Positions 48,257-59,446 of a stretch of 64,000 bases of DNA are shown here, piece by piece. The first letter of the stretch is position 1; the number at the start of each line of letters is the position of its first letter. Source of the DNA: Tragulus kanchil (lineage: Eukaryota; Chordata; Mammalia; Artiodactyla; Tragulidae); contig JAIOJX010000006.1 in NCBI GenBank assembly GCA_022376925.1, forward strand, positions 57,438,658 to 57,502,657, read 5' to 3'. The notes beneath the pieces are model-generated. The model was given only the letters and a program-made list of their open reading frames with translations. It did not search any database and was not told the origin of the DNA. Both the position numbers and the translations under genes were made by a program.

Positions 48257-48980
48257 CGAAAATTTGGCTAAATGCATTTTCCTTTAGAGGCAAAGTCACT
48301 TCCCCACAGAAGATTTTGTAATCTTCATTGCTGAACAGTTTCCTTGAGGTTTCTGGCACAAATTCATTATTGCTTACACCTGGGTAGAGTGGAGTCTTAA
48401 TTGGCTCAGCGAGGTCTACGCCAATGCAGCGCATTCCAATGAAAAACCATTTTCCCTTAGGGTTTGATCCAGCAAATGGAATAATGTGTCGTACATTGAA
48501 CATATTCACACCCTGCAGAAGGCCTAGAAAGGTGTCTTCACTGTGCAAATTTTAGGTCTAAATTACAAAGCAGGAAGAAGCACCTGGAAGTGAATTCCAT
48601 TAGGTGTGAGGAGATGGACGAAAATTTGGCTAAATGCATTTTCCTTTAGAGGCAAAGTCACTTCCCCACAGAAGATTTTGTAATCTTCATTGCTGAACAG
48701 TTTCCTTGAGGTTTCTGGCACAAATTCATTATTGCTTACACCTGGGTAGAGTGGAGTCTTAATTGGCTCAGCGAGGTCTACGCCAATGCAGCGCATTCCA
48801 ATGAAAAACCATTTTCCCTTAGGGTTTGATCCAGCAAATGGAATAATGTGTCGTACATTGAACATATTCACACCCTGCAGAAGGCCTAGAAAGGTGTCTT
48901 CACTGTGCAAATTTTAGGTCTAAATTACAAAGCAGGAAGAAGCACCTGGAAGTGAATTCCATTAGGTGTGAGGAGATGGA
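48257..48980 (-). repeat. Adjacent duplicated unit in block E, period 362
   Basis: Bases 48257-48618 recur at 48619-48980. They share 'acagaagattttgtaatc' and 'ttcacaccctgcagaagg'. Divergence begins at 'gatggacgaaaatttgg' against 'gatggacgtaaatgtcg'. Confidence 0.87.
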
Positions 48981-49177
48981 CGTAAATGTCGCTAAATGCG
49001 TTTTCCAATAGAGGCTAAGAAGCTTCGCCACAGAGGGTTTTTCCATCTTCATTGCTTACCAGTTTCCTTGAGGTTTCTCGCACAAACTCATTATGGCTTA
49101 GACTTGGGTGGAGTGGAGTCTTAATTGGCTCAACGAGGCCAATGCCAATGCAGCACATTCCACAGAAAAACCATTTT

Positions 49178-49903
49178 TCTTCCGGTTTTGATCCAGCAAA
49201 TGGAAAAATCTGTCCTACATTACACGTTATCACTCCATACGAAAGGCCTAGAAAGGTTCCTTTCGCGGTGTAAAATTTAGGGCCACATTGCAAAGCAGGA
49301 AGTAGCATCCTGGAGTGAATTCAATTAATTGTGGAGAAATGGAGGTCAATGTCGCTAAACGCGTTTTCCTTTAGAGACAAAGTTGCTACGCCACAGAGGG
49401 TTTTTCCATCTTCATTGCTGAACACTTTCCTAGAGGGTTCTGGCAAGAACTCATTATTGCTTCCACCTGGGTGGAGTGGAGTCTTAACTGGCTCAACGAC
49501 GCCAATGCCAATGCAGCGCATTCCACTGAAAAATCATTTTCCTTCCGGTTTTGATCCAGCAAATGGAAAAATCTGTCCTACATTACACGTTATCACTCCA
49601 TACGAAAGGCCTAGAAAGGTTCCTTTCGCGGTGTAAAATTTAGGGCCACATTGCAAAGCAGGAAGTAGCATCCTGGAGTGAATTCAATTAATTGTGGAGA
49701 AATGGAGGTCAATGTCGCTAAACGCGTTTTCCTTTAGAGACAAAGTTGCTACGCCACAGAGGGTTTTTCCATCTTCATTGCTGAACACTTTCCTAGAGGG
49801 TTCTGGCAAGAACTCATTATTGCTTCCACCTGGGTGGAGTGGAGTCTTAACTGGCTCAACGACGCCAATGCCAATGCAGCGCATTCCACTGAAAAATCAT
49901 TTT
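49178..49903 (-). repeat. Adjacent duplicated unit in block E, period 363
   Basis: The unit with 'tccggttttgatccagc' at 49181 recurs at 49544, sharing 'attaattgtggagaaatgg' and 'cctttcgcggtgtaaaa'. Confidence 0.87.
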
Positions 49904-50481
49904 CCCTTCAGTTTTGACCTAGGAAATGGAAGAATGTGTCCTACATTGGATGTTTTCACTCCCTACGGTAGGCCTAGAATGCTGTCTTTCACTCTGTAAG
50001 TCATAGGTCCAAATTGCAAAGTAGGAACGAGCATCCGGAAGTGAATTCAATTAGGTGTGCGGAGATGGATGTAAACTTCGCTAAACGGGTTTTCTTTGGA
50101 GGCAAAGTTGCTTTGCTACAGGGATTTGTCCATCTTCAATGTTGAACATTTTCCTTGAGGTTTCTGATACAAACTCATTATTGCTTACACACGGGTGGAG
50201 TGGAGACTTAATTGGCTCAAGAAGGCCAATGTCAATGCAGCGCATTTTTGAAAAACCATTTTCCGTTCAGTTTTGATCCAGCAAATGGAAGAATGTGTCC
50301 AAATTTGACAGATTTTACTCCATTCAGAAGGCCTAGATAGGTGCCTTTCACTGTGCAATGTTTAGGTTCAAATTACAAGGCAGGAAGGAGCACTTGGAAG
50401 TGAATTCAAGTAGCTGTGAGGAGATGGATGTAAATGTCACTAAACTTGTTTTCCTTTAGAGGTAAAGCTGCTTTGCCACAG

Positions 50482-51199
50482 GGGGTTTTTCCGTGTTCAT
50501 TACTGAACAGATTCCTTTAGGTTTCTGTCACAAACTCATTATCGCTTACACCTGGGTGGACTGGACTCTTAATTGGCTCAACGATGCCAATGCCAATGCA
50601 ACACACTTCATGGAAAAATCATTTTCCCATCAGTTTTGATCCAGCAAATGGAAGAATATGTCCAAAGTTTTACGTTTTCATTCCATACTGAAAGCCTAGA
50701 AATGTGCCTTTAGCTTTTTAATTTTAGGTCCAAATTACTAACAGGAACAAGCACCTGAAAGTGAATTCAATTAGGTGTGAAGACATGTATGTAAGTGTCA
50801 GTAAACAAGTTTTTCTTTAGAGGCAAAGTTGCTTCGTCACAGGGGTTTTCCGTGTTCATTACTGAACAGATTCCTTTAGGTTTCTGTCACAAACTCATTA
50901 TCGCTTACACCTGGGTGGACTGGACTCTTAATTGGCTCAACGATGCCAATGCCAATGCAACACACTTCATGGAAAAATCATTTTCCCATCAGTTTTGATC
51001 CAGCAAATGGAAGAATATGTCCAAAGTTTTACGTTTTCATTCCATACTGAAAGCCTAGAAATGTGCCTTTAGCTTTTTAATTTTAGGTCCAAATTACTAA
51101 CAGGAACAAGCACCTGAAAGTGAATTCAATTAGGTGTGAAGACATGTATGTAAGTGTCAGTAAACAAGTTTTTCTTTAGAGGCAAAGTTGCTTCGTCAC
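50482..51199 (-). repeat. Adjacent duplicated unit in block E, period 359
   Basis: 'ccgtgttcattactgaac' at 50491 recurs at 50850. The first copy has 'gggggtttttccg' and the second 'ggggttttccg', a run-length difference of one G and one T at the junction. Confidence 0.86.
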
Positions 51200-51349
51200 A
51201 GATGGCTATTCCATCTTCATTGCTGATCAGTTTCTTTGATGTTTCTGGTGCAAACTCATTATCGCTTACACGTGTGAAGTGGAGTCTTAATTGGCTCAAT
51301 GAGGCCAATGCCAATGCAGCGCATTCCACCTAAAAATCATTGTACCTTC

Positions 51350-53743
51350 GGATTTGCACCAGCAAATGGAAGAATGTGTCCCAATTTGGATGTTTTCACT
51401 CCATAAGGAAGGAAGAGAAAGGTGCCTTTCACTGTGTAACTTTTAGGTCCAAATTGGAAAGCTGGAAGAGAAATTCTCCCAGAAGAGAATTTCATTAATT
51501 GTGAGTATACTAACCTAAATGTCACTAAATGAGCTTTCCTTTGGAGGCAAAGTTGCTTCAACACAGAGGCTTTTTCCATCTTCATTGCTCAACAGTTTCC
51601 TTGATGCTTCTGGCACAAACTCATTATGGCTTAGATCTGGGTGGAGTGGAGTCTTAATTGGATTCACAAGCCCAATGCCAATGCGACGGATTCTTTGAAA
51701 ACCGTTTTCTCTTTGGTTTTGATCCAGCAAATGGAAGGATGTGTCCTACATTAGACGTTTTCACTCCATATAGAAGGCCTAGAAAGGTGCATTTCTCTTT
51801 GTGTCTTTTAGGTCCATATTAGAAGGCAGAAAGAAGCAGCCAGAAGTGAATTCAGTTAGATATGAGAGTTACGTAAATGTCTCCAAACATGATTTCACTT
51901 AGAGGCACCGACGGTGAACCACAGAGAGTTTTTTCATGTTCAATGCTGAACACTCTTCTTGAGATTTCTTGCACAAACTCATTATCTCTTACACCTGGGT
52001 TGAGTGGAGTCTTGATTGACTCAACAAGACGAACCTGAAGACTGAGCTTTCTGCCAGAAACACTCTTCCCTATATTTCGGACTCAGGAATGGAAACATTG
52101 TGTCCTGGATTGAAATGCTTCAAGCCCTGAAAAAGGCCTCCAAAGTTGCTTTTGTCTATGAAAAGTTCAGGTCCACCTTACCAAGCAGTTCAAAACCCCA
52201 GGGAACAAATTCCATCCCCTTGGAGAAGATTGATGTTAATCTCTCCATAGGCAAGTCTCACTAGCGGCAAACTCACGGAGATAGGGAGACTTGTTCAGGG
52301 TTTCAAAGCCAAACACTGCACTTGAGGTTTTGGGAGAGAGCTCATTATCACTTACACCTGTGACGAGGGGAGTCTTAATTGGTTCAACGAGGTGAATGCT
52401 AAGACACCACATTCCACTGGTCAACAGTCTTCCTTACAATTCTGACTACAGATAGGGAACTATGTGTCCTTCATTGACCAGTTTCAATCTACTAAGAAGG
52501 TCTATAAAGGTGATTTGTCTGCAAATGGTTCAGTTCACACAAGGAAATGTGAACTGACCTTCGGTTTTGCACCAGCAAAGGGTGTCCCAATTTGGATGTT
52601 TTCACTCCATAAGGAAGGAAGAGAAAGGTGCCTTTCACTGTGTAACTTTTAGGTCCAAATTGGAAAGCTGGAAGAGAAATTCTCCCAGAAGAGAATTTCA
52701 TTAATTGTGAGTATACTAACCTAAATGTCACTAAATGAGCTTTCCTTTGGAGGCAAAGTTGCTTCAACACAGAGGCTTTTTCCATCTTCATTGCTCAACA
52801 GTTTCCTTGATGCTTCTGGCACAAACTCATTATGGCTTAGATCTGGGTGGAGTGGAGTCTTAATTGGATTCACAAGCCCAATGCCAATGCGACGGATTCT
52901 TTGAAAACCGTTTTCTCTTTGGTTTTGATCCAGCAAATGGAAGGATGTGTCCTACATTAGACGTTTTCACTCCATATAGAAGGCCTAGAAAGGTGCATTT
53001 CTCTTTGTGTCTTTTAGGTCCATATTAGAAGGCAGAAAGAAGCAGCCAGAAGTGAATTCAGTTAGATATGAGAGTTACGTAAATGTCTCCAAACATGATT
53101 TCACTTAGAGGCACCGACGGTGAACCACAGAGAGTTTTTTCATGTTCAATGCTGAACACTCTTCTTGAGATTTCTTGCACAAACTCATTATCTCTTACAC
53201 CTGGGTTGAGTGGAGTCTTGATTGACTCAACAAGACGAACCTGAAGACTGAGCTTTCTGCCAGAAACACTCTTCCCTATATTTCGGACTCAGGAATGGAA
53301 ACATTGTGTCCTGGATTGAAATGCTTCAAGCCCTGAAAAAGGCCTCCAAAGTTGCTTTTGTCTATGAAAAGTTCAGGTCCACCTTACCAAGCAGTTCAAA
53401 ACCCCAGGGAACAAATTCCATCCCCTTGGAGAAGATTGATGTTAATCTCTCCATAGGCAAGTCTCACTAGCGGCAAACTCACGGAGATAGGGAGACTTGT
53501 TCAGGGTTTCAAAGCCAAACACTGCACTTGAGGTTTTGGGAGAGAGCTCATTATCACTTACACCTGTGACGAGGGGAGTCTTAATTGGTTCAACGAGGTG
53601 AATGCTAAGACACCACATTCCACTGGTCAACAGTCTTCCTTACAATTCTGACTACAGATAGGGAACTATGTGTCCTTCATTGACCAGTTTCAATCTACTA
53701 AGAAGGTCTACAAAGGTGATTTGTCTGCAAATGGTTCAGTTCC
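51350..53743 (-). repeat. Tandem duplication across the E/F boundary, period 1206
   Basis: 'cccaatttggatgttttcac' at 51380 recurs at 52586 and the segment runs on to about 53743. It contains the E-to-F transition, so E-type sequence reappears at 52558-53226 inside F. The junction (52531-52556) contains a short inverted repeat absent from normal units. The period is about 120 bp longer than three units. Confidence 0.87.
52531..52556. other. Inverted repeat at the 1206-bp duplication junction
   Basis: cagttcaca (52531-52539) and tgtgaactg (52548-52556) are perfect 9-bp arms around an 8-base loop. At this spot normal F units read 'cagttccacatgg'. The hairpin spans the seam between copies of the 1206-bp duplication, as a fold-back template switch would leave. 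Confidence 0.75.
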
Positions 53744-54771
53744 ACATGGAAAAGAACTTTGAAGCCCCAGGAAATGACTTCATCCTGTTGGAGGAGAGTG
53801 ACATCACTGACACTATCTGCATTTTTCCTTAGCAACAGAATCGCTGAGCTACAGAGGTTTGTTTGGGGTTCCAAAGACAAACTCTGTACTTCAGGTTTGT
53901 GGAATGAGCTCATTATTGCTTACATCTGAGTGGAGTGGAGACTTAATTGACTCAACGAGCCAAACCTGAAGACAGAGCATTCCACTGGAAAACACTCTTC
54001 CCTATACTTCTGACTCAGGAATGGGAACAATGTGTCCTGGACTAAAGTGCTTCACACCCCAAAAAAGGCCTACAAAGATGCTTTTGTCTGCAGAAGGTTC
54101 AGTTCCACACTACAAAGAAGTACGAAAGCCCAGGGAACAAATTCCATCCCATCAGAGAAGATCGACGTCAATGTCACCAAAGCGATTCTAACTAGCAGCA
54201 AACTTGTGGAGATAGGGAGGCTTGTTAGGGGATCCAAAGCTGAACGCTGTACTTGATGTGTCAGGAGTGAGCTCATTATCGTTTACACTTGGGTGGAGGG
54301 GAGTCTTCATTGGTTCAGCCAGGTGAAGGCTAAGACACCTCATTCCACCAGAAAACACTTTTCCTTATAATTTTGACTACAGATAGGGAACTATATGTCC
54401 TGCATTTCTGTTTCATTCCACTAAGAAGGCTTACAATGGTGTTTTTTCTGCAAAAGGTTCGGTTCCACGTTGAAAAGCACTATGAAGCCCCAGTAAACAA
54501 CTTCATGCCTTCAGAGGATAGTGATGCCACTGATGCCCTACGTGTTTCTCCATAGCGGCAAATCACTGAGTTAGAGAGGTTTGTTTGCCATTCTAAAGTC
54601 GAACTCTGTACTTGAGGTTTGGGGAGTGAGCTCATTATCACCTACACTTGGGTGGAGTGGAGTCTTAACTGACTCAAAGAGGTGAACTTAAGACAGAGCC
54701 TTCCACTGGAAAACACTCTTCCTTACACTTTGGACTCAGGAACAGAAAAATGTGTTCTGGATTGCAGTGCT

Positions 54772-56222
54772 TCACACCCCGAAAAAGACCTACAAAGATG
54801 CTTTTGTCTTTGGGAGGTTCAGTTCCACATTACAAAGCAGTACACAACCACAGAGAACAAATTCCATCCTGTTGGAGACGAGTGATGTCCATGTAGCCAT
54901 AGGCGATTCTCACTAGTGGCAATATCACAAAGATAGTGAGGCTTGTTCAGGGTTCCAAAGCTGGATACTGGACTTGAGGTTTTGGGAGTGATCTCATTAT
55001 TGTTTACACCTGGGTGGAGGAGAGTCTTCATTGGTTCAACGAGGTGAATGCTAAGACAACTCATTCCACCGGAAAACAGACTTCCTTACAATTCTGACTA
55101 AAGATAGGGAACTATGGGTCCTGGATGGCACTGCTTCACACCGTGAAAAAGGCCTACAAAGGTGCTTTGTCTGCAAAAGTTTCGGTTCCATATTGAAAAG
55201 CACTACGAAGACCCAGGAAACGACTTCATCCTGTCACAGGAGAGTGACGTCTCTGACACCATACGCGTCTCTCCTTAGTGGCAAACTCGCTCATCTAGAG
55301 AGGCTTCTAATGGGATTCCAAAACTGAATTCTGTACTTGAGGTTTGTGGAATGAGTTCATTGTTGCTTACACCATGGTAGAGTGGAGTCTTAAGTGGCTC
55401 AACGAGGCGAATGCGAAGACAGCACATTCCACCAGAAGACACTCTTCCCTAAATTCTGTACTCAGGAACGGGAAGAATGTGTCCTGGGTTGAACTGTTTC
55501 ACACCCCGAAAAGACCTACAAAGATGCTTTTGCCTTTGGGAGGTTCAGTTCCACATAACAAAGCAGTACACAACCACAGAGAACAAATTCCATCCTGTTG
55601 GAGACGAGTGATGTCCATGTAGCCATAGGCGATTCTCACTAGTGGCAATATCACAAAGATAGTGAGGCTTGTTCAGGGTTCCAAAGCTGGATACTGGACT
55701 TGAGGTTTTGGGAGTGATCTCATTATTGTTTACACCTGGGTGGAGGAGAGTCTTCATTGGTTCAACGAGGTGAATGCTAAGACAACTCATTCCACCGGAA
55801 AACAGACTTCCTTACAATTCTGACTAAAGATAGGGAACTATGGGTCCTGGATGGCACTGCTTCACACCGTGAAAAAGGCCTACAAAGGTGCTTTGTCTGC
55901 AAAAGTTTCGGTTCCATATTGAAAAGCACTACGAAGACCCAGGAAACGACTTCATCCTGTCACAGGAGAGTGACGTCTCTGACACCATACGCGTCTCTCC
56001 TTAGTGGCAAACTCGCTCATCTAGAGAGGCTTCTAATGGGATTCCAAAACTGAATTCTGTACTTGAGGTTTGTGGAATGAGTTCATTGTTGCTTACACCA
56101 TGGTAGAGTGGAGTCTTAAGTGGCTCAACGAGGCGAATGCGAAGACAGCACATTCCACCAGAAGACACTCTTCCCTAAATTCTGTACTCAGGAACGGGAA
56201 GAATGTGTCCTGGGTTGAACTG
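54772..56222 (-). repeat. Adjacent duplicated two-unit block in F, period 726
   Basis: 'ttccacattacaaagcag' at 54823 recurs as 'ttccacataacaaagcag' at 55549 and the whole pair follows. Both copies share 'gttggagacgagtgatg' and 'atcacaaagatagtgagg'. Small differences sit near the seam ('ccccgaaaaagacc' against 'ccccgaaaagacc'). Confidence 0.87.
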
Positions 56223-56975
56223 TTTCATGCCACAATGAGGGCCTACAATGATGTTTTGGCCTGCATAAGTTTCGGGTCCACATTGCAAAGCAGTACAAAG
56301 CCCCAGAAAACGAATTCCAGCCCATCAGAAGAGAGTAACGACAATGTCGCCATATGCATTTCTTGTTAGTGCCAAACTCACTGTACTAGAGGGCTTATTA
56401 GCGGTTCCAAAGCTGGACACTCTACCTGAATTTTCTGAAACGAAGTCATTATCACATACGCCATGGTATAGTGGAGTCTTACTTGGCTCAGTGAGGCAAA
56501 TGCTAAGACAGAGTATTCCAACGGAAAACACTCTCCCCTGCATTCCTGAATCAGGGACGGAGGCAATGTGTCCTGGATTGAAATGTTTCACTTCACTCAA
56601 AAGGTCTAGAAAGATGCTTTTTTCTGTATAAGGTTTGGTTCCACATTACAAAGCAATACCAAGCTCCTGGAAACAAATTCAATCCCATCAGTAGATAGTG
56701 TCATCAATGTTACATAAGTTATTCTCACTAGTGGCCAAATCGCTGAGCTAGAGAGTCTTATTCTGGGTTCCAAAGTTGAGCACTGTACTTGCAGTTTAGG
56801 AAAAGAGCTCACTATCGCTTACTCCTGGGTCAAGTGGAGTCTTAATTGACTCAACGAGGCTAATCTTAAGGCACCGCATTTCCCTGGAAAACACTCTTCC
56901 CTTCACTTAGGACTCAGGAACGGAAACAATGTGTGCTGGATTGAACTGTTTCACTCCACTAAGGAGGCCTCCAAA

Positions 56976-59265
56976 GACTCTTTTGTCTCCGTAAGATTCG
57001 GTTCCACAGTATAAAGTGGTAGGAAGCCACAAGAGATGAATTCCTTCTAGTTGAAAGAGAGTGACGTCATTGTCGCCATATGTGATTCTCATTAGTCGCA
57101 AACTAGTGGAAGGTGAAGATAGGGCGTTACACCTGAAAACACTCTTCCCTACACTTTGGACTCAGGAACGGGAACAATGTGTCCTGGATTAAAGTGCTTC
57201 ACAGCACGAAAAAGGCCTACAAAGATGCTTTTGTCATCAGAAGGTTCAGTTGTACATTACAAAGCAGTACGAAACCCCAAGGTACGAATTCCATATATTC
57301 CGAGAAGAGTGACGTCAATGACGCCATAGGTGATTCTCACTAGCGGCAAACTCACGGAGATAGAGAAGCTTGTTTAGGCTTCCAAAGTTGAACACTGTAC
57401 TTGGGGTTTTAGGAGTGAGCTCATTATCACTTACACCGGGGTGGAGGGGAGTCTTAGTTGGTTCATTTGTCATGGGCACCGTGTTGGAGTTTACTCTGAT
57501 TATTATTCTCACTAGTTTTTGTTAAGAGAAATTATAATGAATAGCTCAGAGACCTTTACACAAACACAGCGTGGTCCCCTCAGGGTGTGAGCCTCAGACT
57601 TCGACAATAAAGTATCATGGTATCAAGTATTGTCAAACCAAGAGTGGGTTTCTTAATCATCAAATAAAGGCAAGCACAAGTAATCAGAACTCAATCAAAT
57701 GTAAACAGATGTTCTTATCCCAGAGCTGGAGAGTCTCGATCTTACATCGGGCACAGCCAATCTCTGTGGACGAGGCTTCCGCACAATCTTCCTTCACCCT
57801 TTTTATATTTTTTCTAACTAGAAATCTCAAGCTACTTAATAATCATGAGGAAGCTTTCTGTATCTCTAGAGATGTAAAAGAGGTCATTACCAGAGCCCTT
57901 TGCTCCTCTACTAACACCTTTGTTCTCGAGGGGAAACATTTGTTTATAGAAAAAACATTCTTACAATTCTTAGTTACCAAGGGAACCAGAGTTGTAAAAA
58001 GCGTGTTTCATTAGCATTGAAAACGGGTAAGAGGAAGAGGCTTTTGCCCTCTGCATTAGCACTTTTTTAATGTTTGTTAAAGGTAATAGTTTGAAATTGC
58101 TAATCTTATGAAAGGAATGAGACTCTTTTGTCTCCGTAAGATTCGGTTCCACAGTATAAAGAGGTAGGAAGCCACAAGAGATGAATTCCTTCTAGTTGAA
58201 AGAGAGTGACGTCATTGTCGCCATATGTGATTCTCATTAGTCGCAAACTAGTGGAAGGTGAAGATAGGGCGTTACACCTGAAAACACTCTTCCCTACACT
58301 TTGGACTCAGGAACGGGAACAATGTGTCCTGGATTAAAGTGCTTCACAGCACGAAAAAGGCCTACAAAGATGCTTTTGTCATCAGAAGGTTCAGTTGTAC
58401 ATTACAAAGCAGTACGAAACCCCAAGGTACGAATTCCATATATTCCGAGAAGAGTGACGTCAATGACGCCATAGGTGATTCTCACTAGCGGCAAACTCAC
58501 GGAGATAGAGAAGCTTGTTTAGGCTTCCAAAGTTGAACACTGTACTTGGGGTTTTAGGAGTGAGCTCATTATCACTTACACCGGGGTGGAGGGGAGTCTT
58601 AGTTGGTTCATTTGTCATGGGCACCGTGTTGGAGTTTACTCTGATTATTATTCTCACTAGTTTTTGTTAAGAGAAATTATAATGAATAGCTCAGAGACCT
58701 TTACACAAACACAGCGTGGTCCCCTCAGGGTGTGAGCCTCAGACTTCGACAATAAAGTATCATGGTATCAAGTATTGTCAAACCAAGAGTGGGTTTCTTA
58801 ATCATCAAATAAAGGCAAGCACAAGTAATCAGAACTCAATCAAATGTAAACAGATGTTCTTATCCCAGAGCTGGAGAGTCTCGATCTTACATCGGGCACA
58901 GCCAATCTCTGTGGACGAGGCTTCCGCACAATCTTCCTTCACCCTTTTTATATTTTTTCTAACTAGAAATCTCAAGCTACTTAATAATCATGAGGAAGCT
59001 TTCTGTATCTCTAGAGATGTAAAAGAGGTCATTACCAGAGCCCTTTGCTCCTCTACTAACACCTTTGTTCTCGAGGGGAAACATTTGTTTATAGAAAAAA
59101 CATTCTTACAATTCTTAGTTACCAAGGGAACCAGAGTTGTAAAAAGCGTGTTTCATTAGCATTGAAAACGGGTAAGAGGAAGAGGCTTTTGCCCTCTGCA
59201 TTAGCACTTTTATTAATGTTTGTTAAAGGTAATAGTTTGAAATTGCTAATCTTATGAGTGGTGCT
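56976..59265. repeat. Tandem duplication of satellite plus LTR, period 1145
   Basis: 'gactcttttgtctccg' at 56976 recurs at 58121. The segment contains two F units and the first ~640 bp of an LTR. At the seam the LTR stops at 'taatcttatg' (58110), followed by about 10 bases not explained by either side (aaaggaatga) and then satellite. The remainder is nearly base-for-base identical. Confidence 0.88.
57468..58110 (-). mobile_element. LTR, minus strand, partial copy 1
   Basis: Non-satellite sequence beginning TGTCATGGG, which is the 3' end of an LTR read on the minus strand (ending CCCATGACA). It is cut short at 58110 by the duplication seam. A minus-strand TATA box (tataaaaag) lies at 57799-57807. 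The plus-strand open frame 57571-58014 lies wholly inside this LTR, antisense to it, and is not a gene. Confidence 0.75.
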
Positions 59266-59446
59266 ATTTTGGCCCAGGCTTTTATCAGTAACTAGCTATC
59301 TGTTCTTTCTCGGAGGAGGTTTCAGAGAAGCGAGGCTTGTAGGCAGCACCTATCATTAATGTAAGGAGATGATTGTCTGTTCAGTCTGGATATCTTTTCT
59401 TAATCTTTTCTGTGAGAAATGAACATGCCTTCACTTATCCATAACA
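58613..59446 (-). mobile_element. LTR, minus strand, full-length copy (834 bp)
   Basis: Starts TGTCATGGG and ends CCATAACA on the plus strand, so on the minus strand it runs TGTTATGG...CCCATGACA, with TG...CA ends. A TATA box (tataaaaag) is at 58944-58952 on the minus strand. It sits in an F unit, where 'ggttcaatgaggtgaatgc' would be expected; the flanks read 'ggttcatt' and 'caatgaggtg', so any target duplication is short and imperfect. I found no canonical AATAAA on the minus strand, so orientation rests on the ends and the TATA position. It is unrelated in sequence to the solo LTR at 36744. No internal viral sequence adjoins it. Confidence 0.75.

Larger units (their letters stand above)
47329..52020 (-). 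repeat. Satellite block E: A-type units in inverted orientation
   Basis: From about 47329 ('ccaatgctaatgctgagtat') the array reads as the reverse complement of block A. The core appears as 'ggtggagtggagtcttaatt' preceded by 'ttatcgcttacacc' and 'tttctggcacaaactc'. A-type marks are 'cttcattgctgaacagtttc' and 'tttaggtccaaattac'. Units are about 361 bp. The flip is a change of strand and of subfamily at the same place. Confidence 0.88.

Noticed and set aside
57571..58014. Open frame of 147 codons, repeated at 58716-59159
   Set aside because: It lies inside the minus-strand LTR on the opposite strand and the second is merely a duplicated copy. No protein domain is recognisable.
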